A DNA stretch of 64,000 nt from Streptomyces vilmorinianum (GTDB taxonomy: Bacteria; Actinomycetota; Actinomycetes; Streptomycetales; Streptomycetaceae). The stretch lies in assembly GCF_005517195.1 (NCBI RefSeq), contig NZ_CP040244.1, positions 4,358,001-4,422,000 on the forward strand, read 5' to 3'. Within the stretch, counting starts at the first letter, position 1. Each line of letters begins with the position of its first letter. A program made the position numbers and the translations under genes. Positions 1 to 7,965 of the stretch are shown here, one piece after another. The notes under the pieces were generated by a model that was not told the origin of the DNA, made no database searches, and saw only the letters and a program-made list of their open reading frames with translations.

Positions 1-67
1 TGTCCACCTCGTCGCGCTGCATCACCTCGCCCGGCTCGCCGTTCTCGTGCACTCGCCATGCCTGCAT
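1..67 (-). CDS. Zinc-type alcohol dehydrogenase / NADPH:quinone oxidoreductase, N-terminal fragment
   Basis: Only the first 22 codons are inside the window; the gene runs off the left edge. The reading from the ATG at 67-65 begins MQAWRVHENGEPGEV, which matches the usual N-terminus of medium-chain dehydrogenase/reductase (quinone oxidoreductase) proteins, where the first beta strand is followed by 'GEPxEV'. The catalytic and cofactor-binding parts lie outside the window, so substrate and cofactor cannot be judged. Confidence 0.6.
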   Translation of the reverse strand, partial: MQAWRVHENGEPGEVMQRDEVD

Positions 68-147
68 CGCGGTCCTCCACCAGCCGTCGTCCGTACTGCG
101 CGGTCCGTCGCATACTAAGCGGTCGCTTGTGCCGGGTGGAACCATAC

Positions 148-195
148 GCTCAGGACTTCTTCCGCTCAGGACTTCTTCCCGCTCAGGACTTCTTC
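148..195. repeat. Triplicated 15-bp unit spanning the stop codon of the XRE-cupin gene
   Basis: GCTCAGGACTTCTTC occurs at 148-162, 164-178 and 181-195, separated by 1 and 2 bases. The stop codon of the minus-strand regulator (183-185) is inside the third copy, so the last codons and the stop have been copied twice into the downstream DNA. No coding role is apparent for the two distal copies. Confidence 0.9.
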
Positions 196-767
196 GGGCG
201 GGCCCGTACATGCATCCGCTCACCCTGCGGCCCGAAGAGGCTCAGGAACTCCACCGGCCCGTCGGGGGTCGGCCCGAACCAGTGCGGGACGCGCGTGTCG
301 AACTCGGCCGCCTCCCCCGCCCCGAGGACGACATCGTGCTCCCCGAGGACGAGCCGCAGCTTCCCGGACAGGACGTAGAGCCATTCGTACCCCTCGTGCA
401 CCCGCGGATCCGGATGCTCGTGCGGCTTCTCCTGCACCACCTTGTACGCCTGGAGGCCGCCCGGCTGGCGGGTCAGCGGGAACATCGTGCGGCCGTGGCG
501 CACGATCGGCTTGGCGCGGACGCGCGGGTCGCCGACCGGCGGCGCGCCGACGAGCTCGTCGAGCGGGACCTGGTGGGCGCGGGCGATGGGAAGCAGCAGC
601 TCCAGGCTGGGCCGGCGCTGCCCGGACTCCAGGCGGGAGAGCGTGCTCACGGAGATGCCGGTGGAGGCGGAGAGATCGCCCAGGGTGGCCCCGCGCTCGC
701 GCCGGATGCGGCGCAGCCTCGGGCCGACTTCGTCCAGCACGGCGTCGATGCGTTCGTCCTCGGTCAT
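183..767 (-). CDS. XRE-family transcriptional regulator with C-terminal cupin domain
   Basis: A 194-residue regulator with a classical helix-turn-helix at about residues 15-65 (RRERGATLGDLSASTG ... LSRLESGQRRPS) and a cupin_2 barrel at about 110-185 (HEHPDPRVHEGYEWLYVLSG, then GEAAEFDTRVPHWF). Proteins of this layout usually sense a small metabolite through the cupin and repress nearby genes. The cupin keeps its histidines, so metal or ligand binding is plausible; the ligand is unknown. It is divergent from the VOC gene at 943. A good -35/-10 pair places transcription at or next to the ATG, suggesting a leaderless message. The 3' end is embedded in a triplicated repeat. Confidence 0.88.
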   Translation of the reverse strand: MTEDERIDAVLDEVGPRLRRIRRERGATLGDLSASTGISVSTLSRLESGQRRPSLELLLPIARAHQVPLDELVGAPPVGDPRVRAKPIVRHGRTMFPLTRQPGGLQAYKVVQEKPHEHPDPRVHEGYEWLYVLSGKLRLVLGEHDVVLGAGEAAEFDTRVPHWFGPTPDGPVEFLSLFGPQGERMHVRARPKKS

Positions 768-773
768 GTACCC

Positions 774-802
774 ATTGCAGAAACAGCAAGAATATTTGTC
801 AA
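774..802 (-). promoter_or_regulatory. Promoter of the XRE-cupin gene, probably leaderless
   Basis: On the minus strand TTGACA (802-797) and TGCAAT (779-774) are separated by 17 bases. The first base of the ATG lies about 6-7 bases after the -10 hexamer, where transcription would start, so the mRNA probably has no 5' leader; no ribosome binding site precedes the ATG. Confidence 0.55.
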
Positions 803-942
803 GCCCGCATGCGCGGCGCGAGCCTTCCGGTGGTCCACGCGGATGAACCCGGGCGTCTGCGGCTGCGAGGGCGGGGCCGAACGGCGAGGATCGGCGAGGG
901 TGGCCGGACGACCTCCAGAAGCGGAAAGGCAGGGCTCACCAC

Positions 943-1722
943 ATGCTCGGTACGGACTTCTCCAAGGGCTCCCCCAACTGGCTCGACCTGGGCAGCCCCG
1001 ACACGGCGGCGGCCGCCGCGTTCTACACCGCCGTCTTCGGCTGGGACTTCCGGTCGGCGGGCCCTGACGCGGGCGGCTTCGGCTTTTTCACGCTGGACGG
1101 CAAGAGGGTCGCCGGCCTCGGACCGCTGACCGAGGAGGGGGCGAGCTCCGCCTGGATGGTGTACTTCCAGACCCCCGACGCCGATGCGACGGCGAAGGCC
1201 ACCGAGCAGAACGGCGGGACGGTCCGCGCCGAGCCCTTCGACGCCATGGACGCCGGGCGGCTGGCCCAGCTCACCGACCCGGCGGGCGCCGAGTTCGCCG
1301 TATGGCAGCCCGGCTCGATGAAGGGCGTGGAGAAGGCCTCCGAGAACAACGCCCTCGTCTGGGCCGAGCTGCATGTCCCCGACCCGCAGGCCGCCCTCGA
1401 CTTCTACGGGAAGCTGTTCGGCTGGCGCTCGCAGGAGATGGAGGCGCCGGGCATGACCTACCGGGTGCTGTCCACCGCCGAGGGCGACCAGGAGGACGCC
1501 TCCTTCGGCGGGATCGCCGAGCTCCAGGAAGGTGGGGACCACGCGCGCTGGATTCCGTACTTCGCCGTCGCGGACGCGGACGACCTCGTGGCCAGGGCGC
1601 AGGGGAACGGCGGTTCGGTGCTCATGCCGGCGGCGGACATCCCCGACGTGGGCCGGATCGCCTGGCTCACGGACCCCTTCGGGGCCCCGTTCGCCGTGCT
1701 CAAGCCCGCCCCGCAGGAGTAG
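943..1722 (+). CDS. VOC-family (glyoxalase/bleomycin-resistance fold) protein, two domains
   Basis: 259 residues made of two vicinal-oxygen-chelate modules (about 8-125 and 135-257). Each begins with a strand carrying a conserved acidic residue (NWLDLGSPD and VWAELHVPD) followed by the 'FYxxxFGW' helix, as in the CFP-30B type of tandem VOC proteins common in Streptomyces. The family binds small hydrophobic ligands or metals; no specific substrate can be read from sequence. The ATG is preceded by GGAAAGG at 923-929. It ends at a strong bidirectional hairpin shared with the convergent PIG-L gene. Confidence 0.85.
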   Translation: MLGTDFSKGSPNWLDLGSPDTAAAAAFYTAVFGWDFRSAGPDAGGFGFFTLDGKRVAGLGPLTEEGASSAWMVYFQTPDADATAKATEQNGGTVRAEPFDAMDAGRLAQLTDPAGAEFAVWQPGSMKGVEKASENNALVWAELHVPDPQAALDFYGKLFGWRSQEMEAPGMTYRVLSTAEGDQEDASFGGIAELQEGGDHARWIPYFAVADADDLVARAQGNGGSVLMPAADIPDVGRIAWLTDPFGAPFAVLKPAPQE

Positions 1723-1728
1723 GGCCCG

Positions 1729-1788
1729 GCCACGGTCGTCACCGACTGGGGTGGCCGGTCGGCCGCCCCGGCCGGTCACGACCGTGGC
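1729..1788. terminator. Bidirectional hairpin terminator
   Basis: GCCACGGTCGT (1729-1739) pairs perfectly with ACGACCGTGGC (1778-1788), and the GC-rich loop can fold further. It lies exactly between the convergent stop codons at 1722 and 1792, so it should end transcription from both sides. There is no U-run, as is usual in Streptomyces. Confidence 0.75.
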
Positions 1789-1791
1789 GGC

Positions 1792-2544
1792 TCAGCGCGG
1801 GAACAGCTCGAAGGCGACGGTCGGACGGCCGCCGAAGCGCTCGGCGAAGCGCTGGTTGTTCCCGGCGAGGAAGGTACGGACGTACTCCTCCGGATCCTCG
1901 TCCGTGAGGGCCTCGATGTAGGCCCTGTGGGCGAGGAGGGACCGCACCGAGCGTTCGACGCCGGGGGTGGCGTCCACCGCGTGCGTCGGGGTGGACGATC
2001 CGGCGACCGCGACCCAGCGGACACCGTTCCAGGGCTCGAGGCCCTGCTCGGTCAGCTCGGGGAAGATCCAGCGGTTGCCCGCGTCGCCCGCCGCGTCGAG
2101 GGTGGCGCGGCCGACCGCGCGATGGTCCGGGGTGTTCCAGAACCCGCCGACCGCCGGGCCCCAGGTGTCCCGGTGGTTGAGGGTGATGAGCAGTTCGGGG
2201 CGGTGGCGGCGGACGGCCGCCGCGATGTCGCGGCGCAGACCGAGTCCGTACTCGATCACGCCGTCCCGGTGGTCCATGAACTCCACCGTCGACACCCCCA
2301 CGACCTCCGCGCTCGCCCGCTGCTCCCGCTCGCGCACGGCGGCGCAGGTGTCCGGGTCGAGGGAGTCGATGCCCGCCTCGCCACGGGTGGCGAGGGCGTA
2401 GACGACCTCCTTGCCCGCGTCCGTCCAGCCGGCGATGGCGGCGGCACAGCCGTACTCGAGGTCGTCGGGGTGGGCGACGATCGCGAGCGCGCGCTGCCAG
2501 TCACCGGGCATCTCTTCGAGTGGTGTGATGCTCGTATCGATCAT
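1792..2544 (-). CDS. PIG-L family zinc-dependent deacetylase
   Basis: 250 residues starting MIDTSITPLEE. The zinc-binding AHPDDLEYG is at about residues 24-32 and the second histidine segment (TPDHRAVG) lies in the middle, as in LmbE/PIG-L N-deacetylases. Members act on N-acetyl sugars, mycothiol precursors or amide conjugates; this copy is not next to other mycothiol or sugar genes, so the substrate is open. The start at 2544 is chosen because the preceding frame is arginine-rich noncoding sequence. It is followed by a hairpin shared with the VOC gene. Confidence 0.85.
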   Translation of the reverse strand: MIDTSITPLEEMPGDWQRALAIVAHPDDLEYGCAAAIAGWTDAGKEVVYALATRGEAGIDSLDPDTCAAVREREQRASAEVVGVSTVEFMDHRDGVIEYGLGLRRDIAAAVRRHRPELLITLNHRDTWGPAVGGFWNTPDHRAVGRATLDAAGDAGNRWIFPELTEQGLEPWNGVRWVAVAGSSTPTHAVDATPGVERSVRSLLAHRAYIEALTDEDPEEYVRTFLAGNNQRFAERFGGRPTVAFELFPR

Positions 2545-2623
2545 GGGCGCAGAATACGGTCCGGTCGGCTCTCCGGCGGCTCTGCGGCGGCTCTGCGGTG
2601 GATCGGCGTGGGTCACCGGCGTA

Positions 2624-2663
2624 CGCGGGAGGCGGCAGGCCCACGCGGCCGCCGCCTCCCGCG
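2624..2663 (-). terminator. Hairpin terminator of the secreted lipase gene
   Basis: CGCGGGAGGCGGC (2624-2636) pairs perfectly with GCCGCCTCCCGCG (2651-2663): 13 bp stem, 14-base loop. It begins three bases after the lipase stop codon on the minus strand. Confidence 0.75.
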
Positions 2664-2666
2664 GCC

Positions 2667-3347
2667 TCATCTCACGAAGTTCCGCGTCAGCTGGGAGACG
2701 TTCTCGCTGACCAGCAGCCAGGCGTGCTCCACACAGCCCACGTTGGTGTTCGTCGCACCCGAGAGCACCGTGCTGGTATCGGGGTTGATCAGCTCGTCGC
2801 ACGACGACCAGAACGTTCCGTAGTTCACCGCGCCCGGCGTCTCGTCACCCGCGTTCAGCTGGGTCAGGAAGGAACTGCCCACGGCCATCTCCTTGCACGA
2901 CGCCACCGCCCAGTCGCAGACCTGGGCCGCGTTGGTGCCGTGGTTGGGGCCGCCCAGGGACACCCAGTCGTCCACGGAGGAGGTACCGCCGAGGAACTTC
3001 AGGTACCAACGCGAGCCCAGGCCGCCCATCGAATGCGTCACCACGTCGACCTTGGCGGCGCCGGTGCGCGCGCGAAGGGCGTTGACCTGGTCGCGGATCT
3101 GCGCCGCCATCGTCTGGTTCGACTGGAGCGGGTTGTAGGACATCGCGTACAGCCGGTCGGCGGGCCAGCCCGAGTCCTTGAAGTCGGAGACCATGAGATC
3201 GAAGTTCCACGCACCGCCCTTGTAGCCGTGGACGAAGAGCACCGGATCGGGCACCACGGCCTGGGCCGGAGCCGACGGCAGCAGCACAGCGGCCACCGCG
3301 GCACAGGCGGTCGCGGCCGCGGACAGAGCACGGGCGAGTCGACGCAT
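2667..3347 (-). CDS. Secreted lipase/esterase (alpha/beta hydrolase, class 2 lipase type)
   Basis: 226 residues with a Sec signal peptide (MRRLARALSAAATA ... SAPAQA, cleavage near residue 30), then the lipase start PVLFVHGYKG and the nucleophile elbow THSMGG with Ser106. A catalytic His is likely at about 208 (CVEHAW). The size and 'VFVHG' opening resemble Bacillus LipA-like and Streptomyces extracellular lipases. Four cysteines (CDWAVASC, SSC, VGC) could form two disulfides after export. RBS AGGAA precedes the ATG. The gene is divergent from the LuxR regulator at 3462. Confidence 0.88.
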   Translation of the reverse strand: MRRLARALSAAATACAAVAAVLLPSAPAQAVVPDPVLFVHGYKGGAWNFDLMVSDFKDSGWPADRLYAMSYNPLQSNQTMAAQIRDQVNALRARTGAAKVDVVTHSMGGLGSRWYLKFLGGTSSVDDWVSLGGPNHGTNAAQVCDWAVASCKEMAVGSSFLTQLNAGDETPGAVNYGTFWSSCDELINPDTSTVLSGATNTNVGCVEHAWLLVSENVSQLTRNFVR

Positions 3348-3461
3348 CGGAGTTCCTCACTCTTGTAGGGGGGTCCGAGCGTGAGGTCGGCGCAACCTCC
3401 CCGCCATCGGCGGAATCGCCAGTCTTTACACTCCAGTAACTTCCAATTAGCGTAGACAGAC

Positions 3462-5723
3462 ATGCTGATGGGTGGCGAAGCTCCCGTACCACCGGTCGAA
3501 GGCGTCGCCGTCCGCGCGATGCTGGCCGTCCACGGCCACGCCCGTGCCGCGGCGGAACTCACCGCCGCCCTCACTCCCCGCGAACGCGCCGGTGTCGACC
3601 CGCTCCCGGATCCCCTCTGCCGCCGGCTGCCGTCGGTCGAGGCCTACCGTGCGTGCCTGGCCCCGCTGTCCGCGGCCGGCCGCCGCCTGCTGCTGCTCGC
3701 CGCCGCGGATCAGCACCCGGTGGAGAGCAGGGCCTTTCTGCGCGCCGTCGCGGCAGCCGGATACGACACGGCGGACCTGACGCCGGCCCAGGACGCCGGC
3801 CTCCTGTGGTCCACCGCCGCGGGAATCGAGTTCTGCGATCCCCTGCTGCGGGCGGTCGTGTACGACAGTGCACGGCCCGAAGAGCGCCGTGCCTCCCACC
3901 AGTTGCTGGCGCGCGTTCTGGACGCGAGGACCGAGCGGCTCCCCTGGAACTGGCACCGCGCGTGCGCCTCGCTGGGCCCGAGCCGGCGGCTCGCGAGGGA
4001 TCTCGCCGCGACGCCCGTCGCCGATCACCGCCTCGCGGCCCATCGGGCCGAGCGTGCCGCGCTGCTCTCCCCCGACTCCGCGGGGCGCCTGGCCGACCTT
4101 GCCTCCGCCGCCCTGCACGCCTGGCGCGGCGGCCGGTCCGACCATGCCCGCAGGCTCCTGGCCGCCGCGCAGAGCATCGCACCGGCCGCCGCGGGCCGCG
4201 ACCCGCGGATATCGCTGCTCCGTGGAATCGTCGCTCTGCGGTGCGGGCACGCTCCCGCCGCGTACGACGACCTGGCGGACGCGGCCGCCTCAGCCGTGGC
4301 CGTCCCTGGCGCCGCCGCCTCTGGTGCCGCCGCCTCTGGTGCCGCCACCTCCTATGCCGCCGCCCCACTCGCCCCGGCGTTCGCCACGTACGCGCTCGCG
4401 CATGCCGCCGAAGTCGGGCACTACACGGGCGATCTGCGACGCTGCCAGCAGGCGGCCCGCCTCGCGGCGGCTCTCTCCGGCCGGCACCCGCCACCGTCCG
4501 CGCCGGCCGACCGGGCGCTCCTGGCCGGCCTGGCCGGGGTCGCCGCGTCCGCCCGCGGCGGATACGCCGAGGCCGTGGTCCGGCTGCGCGAGGCCGTGAT
4601 GCTGGCCCGGCAGAGCGACGACCCCACGGCGCTGGTGCACGCCACCATGGCGGCCCTCTACCTCGGCGACGACGATCACGCCCTCGCCGCGTCCCACCAG
4701 GCCGAGGCGGCCGCCCGGGCCCAGGGGGCGCTGTCCGCGCTGCCGCAGGCCCTGGAGTTCCGCGCCTACGCCGAGGCCTGGTCCGGGCGGCTCGACGCCG
4801 CGACCACCACCGCGGTCCACGCGCTGCGTCTCGCCCAGGAGACGGGGCAGGACAACATCGCCTGCCATGTGCGGGCGGGCATGGCCCTGTTGGCCGCGGT
4901 CCGGGGCGATACCGGCGCCTGCCTGGCCCATGCCCGGAGCGCGCAGAGCCATGCGGCGGAGCACGGGATCGGTCTGGCCACCGCCCTGAGCCTGTGGGCG
5001 CTGGCCTATCTCGACCTCACCATGGGCCGGCCCGCGGAGGCGGTCTCCCGACTGCGCGCGCTCGCTCGCCTGGGGCCGGGCCACGGCCACCCCGCCATCC
5101 GGCGCATCACCACGCCGCACTACGTGGAGGCCGCCGTCCGTACCGGGGACAAGGCCGCGGCCGCCGCGGCCCTCTCCGGGTACGAGCAGTGGGCGGCGAC
5201 GGTCGCGAGCCCCGGGCATCTCGCCCTCGCCGCCCGGTGCCGCGCGCTGCTCTGCTCGGGCGAACAGGCCCTCGACCACTATCGCGAGGCCCTGGACCTG
5301 CATGACGCGGACGGCCGTCACCTCGAACGCGGCCGCACGGAGCTGCTGTACGGCATCGCGCTGCGCAGGATGCGCCGTCGCCCGGAGGCGCGCGACCGCT
5401 TGCGCGCCGCCCACCAGGCGTTCGAACAGTTCGGCGCGCAGCCGAGCGCCCGTCAGGCGGCCGCCGAGCTACGGGCGATGGGCTGCCCCGTCGCCGGGCC
5501 GGCGGACACCTCCGGGGAGACCCCGGCCGGCGTTCCGGGGATCCAGAATCTCACCGCCCAGCAAGCACTGATCGCCAAGATGGTCGCCGACGGCGCCACC
5601 AACCGCGAGATCGCCGCCCGCCTGGTGCTCAGCCCTCGTACGGTGGACCACCATCTGCGCGGTATCTACGCGCGTCTCGGCATCTGCTCCCGGGTGGAGC
5701 TGGCCCGCCTGGTCGACGTCTGA
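3462..5723 (+). CDS. Large LuxR-family regulator, LAL-like but lacking the ATPase motif
   Basis: 753 residues. The C-terminus is a clear GerE/LuxR helix-turn-helix (LTAQQALIAKMVADGATNREIAARL ... SPRTVDHHLRGIYARLG, about 695-750). The middle (residues about 90-640) has the 'FCDPLLRAVVYDSARPEERR' segment and alpha-helical TPR-like repeats typical of LAL regulators. Family members are usually 900 residues or more and start with a P-loop ATPase; here nothing resembling Walker A is present, and the reading frame opens only about 30 residues before the post-ATPase part. Either the gene has lost its front end or this is an ATPase-free variant. A Gly-Ala-Ser tandem stretch (about residues 283-300) marks an in-frame repeat. 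Regulated genes are unknown; the divergent lipase is the obvious candidate. Confidence 0.82.
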   Translation: MLMGGEAPVPPVEGVAVRAMLAVHGHARAAAELTAALTPRERAGVDPLPDPLCRRLPSVEAYRACLAPLSAAGRRLLLLAAADQHPVESRAFLRAVAAAGYDTADLTPAQDAGLLWSTAAGIEFCDPLLRAVVYDSARPEERRASHQLLARVLDARTERLPWNWHRACASLGPSRRLARDLAATPVADHRLAAHRAERAALLSPDSAGRLADLASAALHAWRGGRSDHARRLLAAAQSIAPAAAGRDPRISLLRGIVALRCGHAPAAYDDLADAAASAVAVPGAAASGAAASGAATSYAAAPLAPAFATYALAHAAEVGHYTGDLRRCQQAARLAAALSGRHPPPSAPADRALLAGLAGVAASARGGYAEAVVRLREAVMLARQSDDPTALVHATMAALYLGDDDHALAASHQAEAAARAQGALSALPQALEFRAYAEAWSGRLDAATTTAVHALRLAQETGQDNIACHVRAGMALLAAVRGDTGACLAHARSAQSHAAEHGIGLATALSLWALAYLDLTMGRPAEAVSRLRALARLGPGHGHPAIRRITTPHYVEAAVRTGDKAAAAAALSGYEQWAATVASPGHLALAARCRALLCSGEQALDHYREALDLHDADGRHLERGRTELLYGIALRRMRRRPEARDRLRAAHQAFEQFGAQPSARQAAAELRAMGCPVAGPADTSGETPAGVPGIQNLTAQQALIAKMVADGATNREIAARLVLSPRTVDHHLRGIYARLGICSRVELARLVDV

Positions 5724-5746
5724 CACGCTGGTCGACGTCTGACACG
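5709..5746. repeat. 19-bp tandem duplication across the LuxR stop codon
   Basis: CTGGTCGACGTCTGACACG is present at 5709-5727 and again immediately at 5728-5746. The TGA stop of the regulator (5721-5723) is inside the first copy, so the last four codons and the stop are duplicated downstream, in another frame. Confidence 0.92.
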
Positions 5747-5755
5747 CTTCCGCGG

Positions 5756-6655
5756 CTAGACCGGGACCGCTCCGGAGAGGATCACCGAGCGCGACGCGTG
5801 GCGGGGGCGGTCCGGGTTGAATCCGCGGCGGGCCGCGAGCGTGACCGCGAGTCGCTGGGCGCGCACCAGGGCGGCCAGCGGATCGATGGCGTCGGCGTCG
5901 AACAGCGCCCCGGTGGCCTCCACTTCGTCCCGGAGTCCGGCCGGCGCCGGTCCCAGGCAGCACACGAGACTGGAGGGGTCGCTGATGATGATCGGACCGT
6001 GGCGGTACTCCATCGCCGCGTACGACTCCGCCCAGGCGCGGGCCACACCGCGGAGCTTGTGCGCGGCCTCGTCGGCGAGTCCGACGGTCCAGCCGGTGCC
6101 CAGGAAGGTGAACTGGGTGCGCTGCTCCCAGGCCGCCGGCAGCGGTTCGTACAGGGCCAGTTCGGCGTCGACGATCGAGGGGGTCAGGTCCACCCCGAGC
6201 CCCGCGCGCAGCAGTTGGAGGGCCGTCGTGGCGAACCGGGTCTGGACCACGGAGCGTTCGTCGGCGAAGCCGAGGCCGATCACCCGGTCCGCGTGCCGCG
6301 CGGCGCGGCTGTCCGGGGCCCCGGTCAGGACGAGCGTCGGGATGCGGCCGGCGGCGCGGGCGAGCAGGGTGGCCACCTCCGTCGTCGCACCGGAGCGGGT
6401 GAGGGCGACGATCCGGTCGTAGCCGCGGCCGAGCGGCGTCTCGTCGGAGGCGGGGAAGGCGTCGGTCTCCCCCTCGCCGAGGGACTCGCGCAGGGCGGCG
6501 TAGGCACGGGCGATGAAGTACGACGTGCCGCAGCCGACGACCGCGATCCGCTCACCGCGCCGGGGCAACAGGTCGGCGTGGTCGGAGGCTGCCTCGGCGG
6601 CCCGCCGCCAGCAGTCCGGCTGGCCGGCGATCTCGGCGCTGACGTGGGTGGTCAT
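5756..6655 (-). CDS. SIS-domain sugar-phosphate isomerase/deaminase-like protein
   Basis: 299 residues with two SIS domains: the first at about 35-150 (IAVVGCGTSYFIA, then LTRSGATTEVATLL) and a second weaker one around 190-290 (FTFLGTGWTVGLADEAAHK, YAAMEYRHGP). This is the fold of the GlmS isomerase half and AgaS-type deaminase/isomerases acting on amino-sugar phosphates. The glutaminase half of GlmS is absent, so it probably catabolises an amino sugar. It lies downstream of a GntR-LacI regulator and a perfect GGTCCGGACC palindrome sits just before it. Confidence 0.82.
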   Translation of the reverse strand: MTTHVSAEIAGQPDCWRRAAEAASDHADLLPRRGERIAVVGCGTSYFIARAYAALRESLGEGETDAFPASDETPLGRGYDRIVALTRSGATTEVATLLARAAGRIPTLVLTGAPDSRAARHADRVIGLGFADERSVVQTRFATTALQLLRAGLGVDLTPSIVDAELALYEPLPAAWEQRTQFTFLGTGWTVGLADEAAHKLRGVARAWAESYAAMEYRHGPIIISDPSSLVCCLGPAPAGLRDEVEATGALFDADAIDPLAALVRAQRLAVTLAARRGFNPDRPRHASRSVILSGAVPV

Positions 6656-6677
6656 GTCCGGGTCCTCTCCTCATGGG

Positions 6678-6690
6678 TGGTCCGGACCGA
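6678..6690. promoter_or_regulatory. Palindromic operator candidate upstream of the SIS gene
   Basis: TGGTCCGGACCGA contains the perfect 10-bp palindrome GGTCCGGACC, centred 28 bp before the SIS start. It resembles the core of DasR-responsive elements (TGGTCTAGACCA) used by Streptomyces to control amino-sugar genes; it could equally be the site of the GntR-LacI protein encoded next door. Confidence 0.45.
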
Positions 6691-6726
6691 GTTCTATCCC
6701 CTGGGTCGGCAGCGCACCATACGCAA

Positions 6727-7899
6727 TCAGGACGCACTGCTTGGACTTTTGCGCGCGGTCCCCCGTGCGGTCCCCCGCGCGGTCCGCGCCGGCGCCGCGC
6801 CGCACGAGGCCCGGACGACCAGCCGCGGCCGCAGCTGCACCTGGTGCAGCGGGGAGGCGTCGCCGTCGGTGAGCCGGCGCAGCAGGATCTGCGCGGCGAG
6901 CCTGCCGACCTGGAACTTGGGCGGCGAGACCGCGGTCAGCGGGATCTCGGCGACGTCCGCGAACTCGTTGTCGTAGCTGATCAGCGCGAGATCCTCCGGT
7001 ACGCGCAGCCCGGCGCGGCGGGCGGCGGCGAGGACGAGCGCCGCCTCGCGGTCGCCGAAGCAGAGAACGGCGGTGACCCCGGCCGCGCGCAGGTCGGCGA
7101 CGGCGCGGTCGGCCCGCTCGGGGTTCCAGCCCCGCCGCCCGTCCCGTACGCGGAGCGGCTCGCGCAGGCCGAGGTCGGCGACGGCCCGGGCGAAGCCGGA
7201 CTCGATGGGCGCGGTGGTGGGCGCGTCGGCGCGGACGAGGAGGCCGAGCCGCTCGTGCCCCAGGTCCCGCAGATGGCGTACGGCGTCGTAGGCGCCGCCC
7301 TCGTGGTCGGTGCAGACGTGTTCGGTGGGGTCGCCGGGGCCGTGCGCGGCGAGCCGGCGCTCGACGAGGACGGCGGGGACCGGCAGCGCCAGGAGTTCGT
7401 CGGCGCGCCGGCCCGGATCGGTGGCGGTGTGCAGGGTGGGGACGAGCAGCAGCCCGTGGACGCCGGAGGAGAGCAGCCGCCGGACGGCGGCGTCCTCCTC
7501 CTCGGGGTCGTAGTGCGAGCAGGCGAGGACGAGCCGTGCGCCGGCCGCGGCGAGCTCCCGCTCGATGCCCTGGAGAACACGGGGGTAGTAGAAGGCGGTG
7601 TCGGGGACGAGGACGCCGACGACCCGGCGGTCGGCGCCGGCGGGCCCGTCGTCGGCGGGGCGGTGTGCGGCGAAGGTGCCCGCACCCTGCCGGCGTTCGA
7701 CGAGGCCGAGGGCGACGAGGTCCTCGTACGCCCGGCGGACCGTGGTCACCGAGAGTCCGGTCTCGGTGGCCAGGGCCCGCTCGGTGGGGAGCTTGGAGCC
7801 GGGCGGCCAGGTGCCGTCGAGGATGCCGCGCCGCAGTTCGGCCATGAGGGTACGGAACTTCAGCTCGCGTCCGGACGCCGGAACCTCGCTCTGCGCCAC
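6727..7899 (-). CDS. GntR-LacI hybrid transcriptional regulator
   Basis: 390 residues: a GntR winged helix (about 10-80; ILDGTWPPGSKLPTERALATETGLSVTTVRRAYEDL) fused to a LacI/periplasmic-binding-like sensor (about 92-370; VVGVLVPDTAFYYPRVLQGIE, LALISYDNEFADV). This AraR-type layout senses sugars. The GTG start at 7899 is preceded by a G-rich RBS (GGGGGG). The distal neighbour is the SIS sugar enzyme on the same strand, suggesting a shared sugar-response unit. The last 20 residues are Arg/Thr-rich (ARTARGTARGTARK), encoded by a short repeat. Confidence 0.88.
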   Translation of the reverse strand: MAQSEVPASGRELKFRTLMAELRRGILDGTWPPGSKLPTERALATETGLSVTTVRRAYEDLVALGLVERRQGAGTFAAHRPADDGPAGADRRVVGVLVPDTAFYYPRVLQGIERELAAAGARLVLACSHYDPEEEDAAVRRLLSSGVHGLLLVPTLHTATDPGRRADELLALPVPAVLVERRLAAHGPGDPTEHVCTDHEGGAYDAVRHLRDLGHERLGLLVRADAPTTAPIESGFARAVADLGLREPLRVRDGRRGWNPERADRAVADLRAAGVTAVLCFGDREAALVLAAARRAGLRVPEDLALISYDNEFADVAEIPLTAVSPPKFQVGRLAAQILLRRLTDGDASPLHQVQLRPRLVVRASCGAAPARTARGTARGTARKSPSSAS

Positions 7900-7952
7900 C
7901 CAGGCCCCCCTGCGGACTCATCCGATCGCCGGCCGATCGCGCCGCGAATCCT

Positions 7953-7965
7953 ATCGTCGGACGAT
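7953..7965. promoter_or_regulatory. Inverted repeat upstream of the GntR-LacI gene
   Basis: ATCGTC-G-GACGAT is a perfect 6-1-6 inverted repeat about 55 bp before the GntR-LacI start; two further CGATCG-type palindromes lie between it and the gene. Autoregulation is likely but unproven. Confidence 0.4.
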
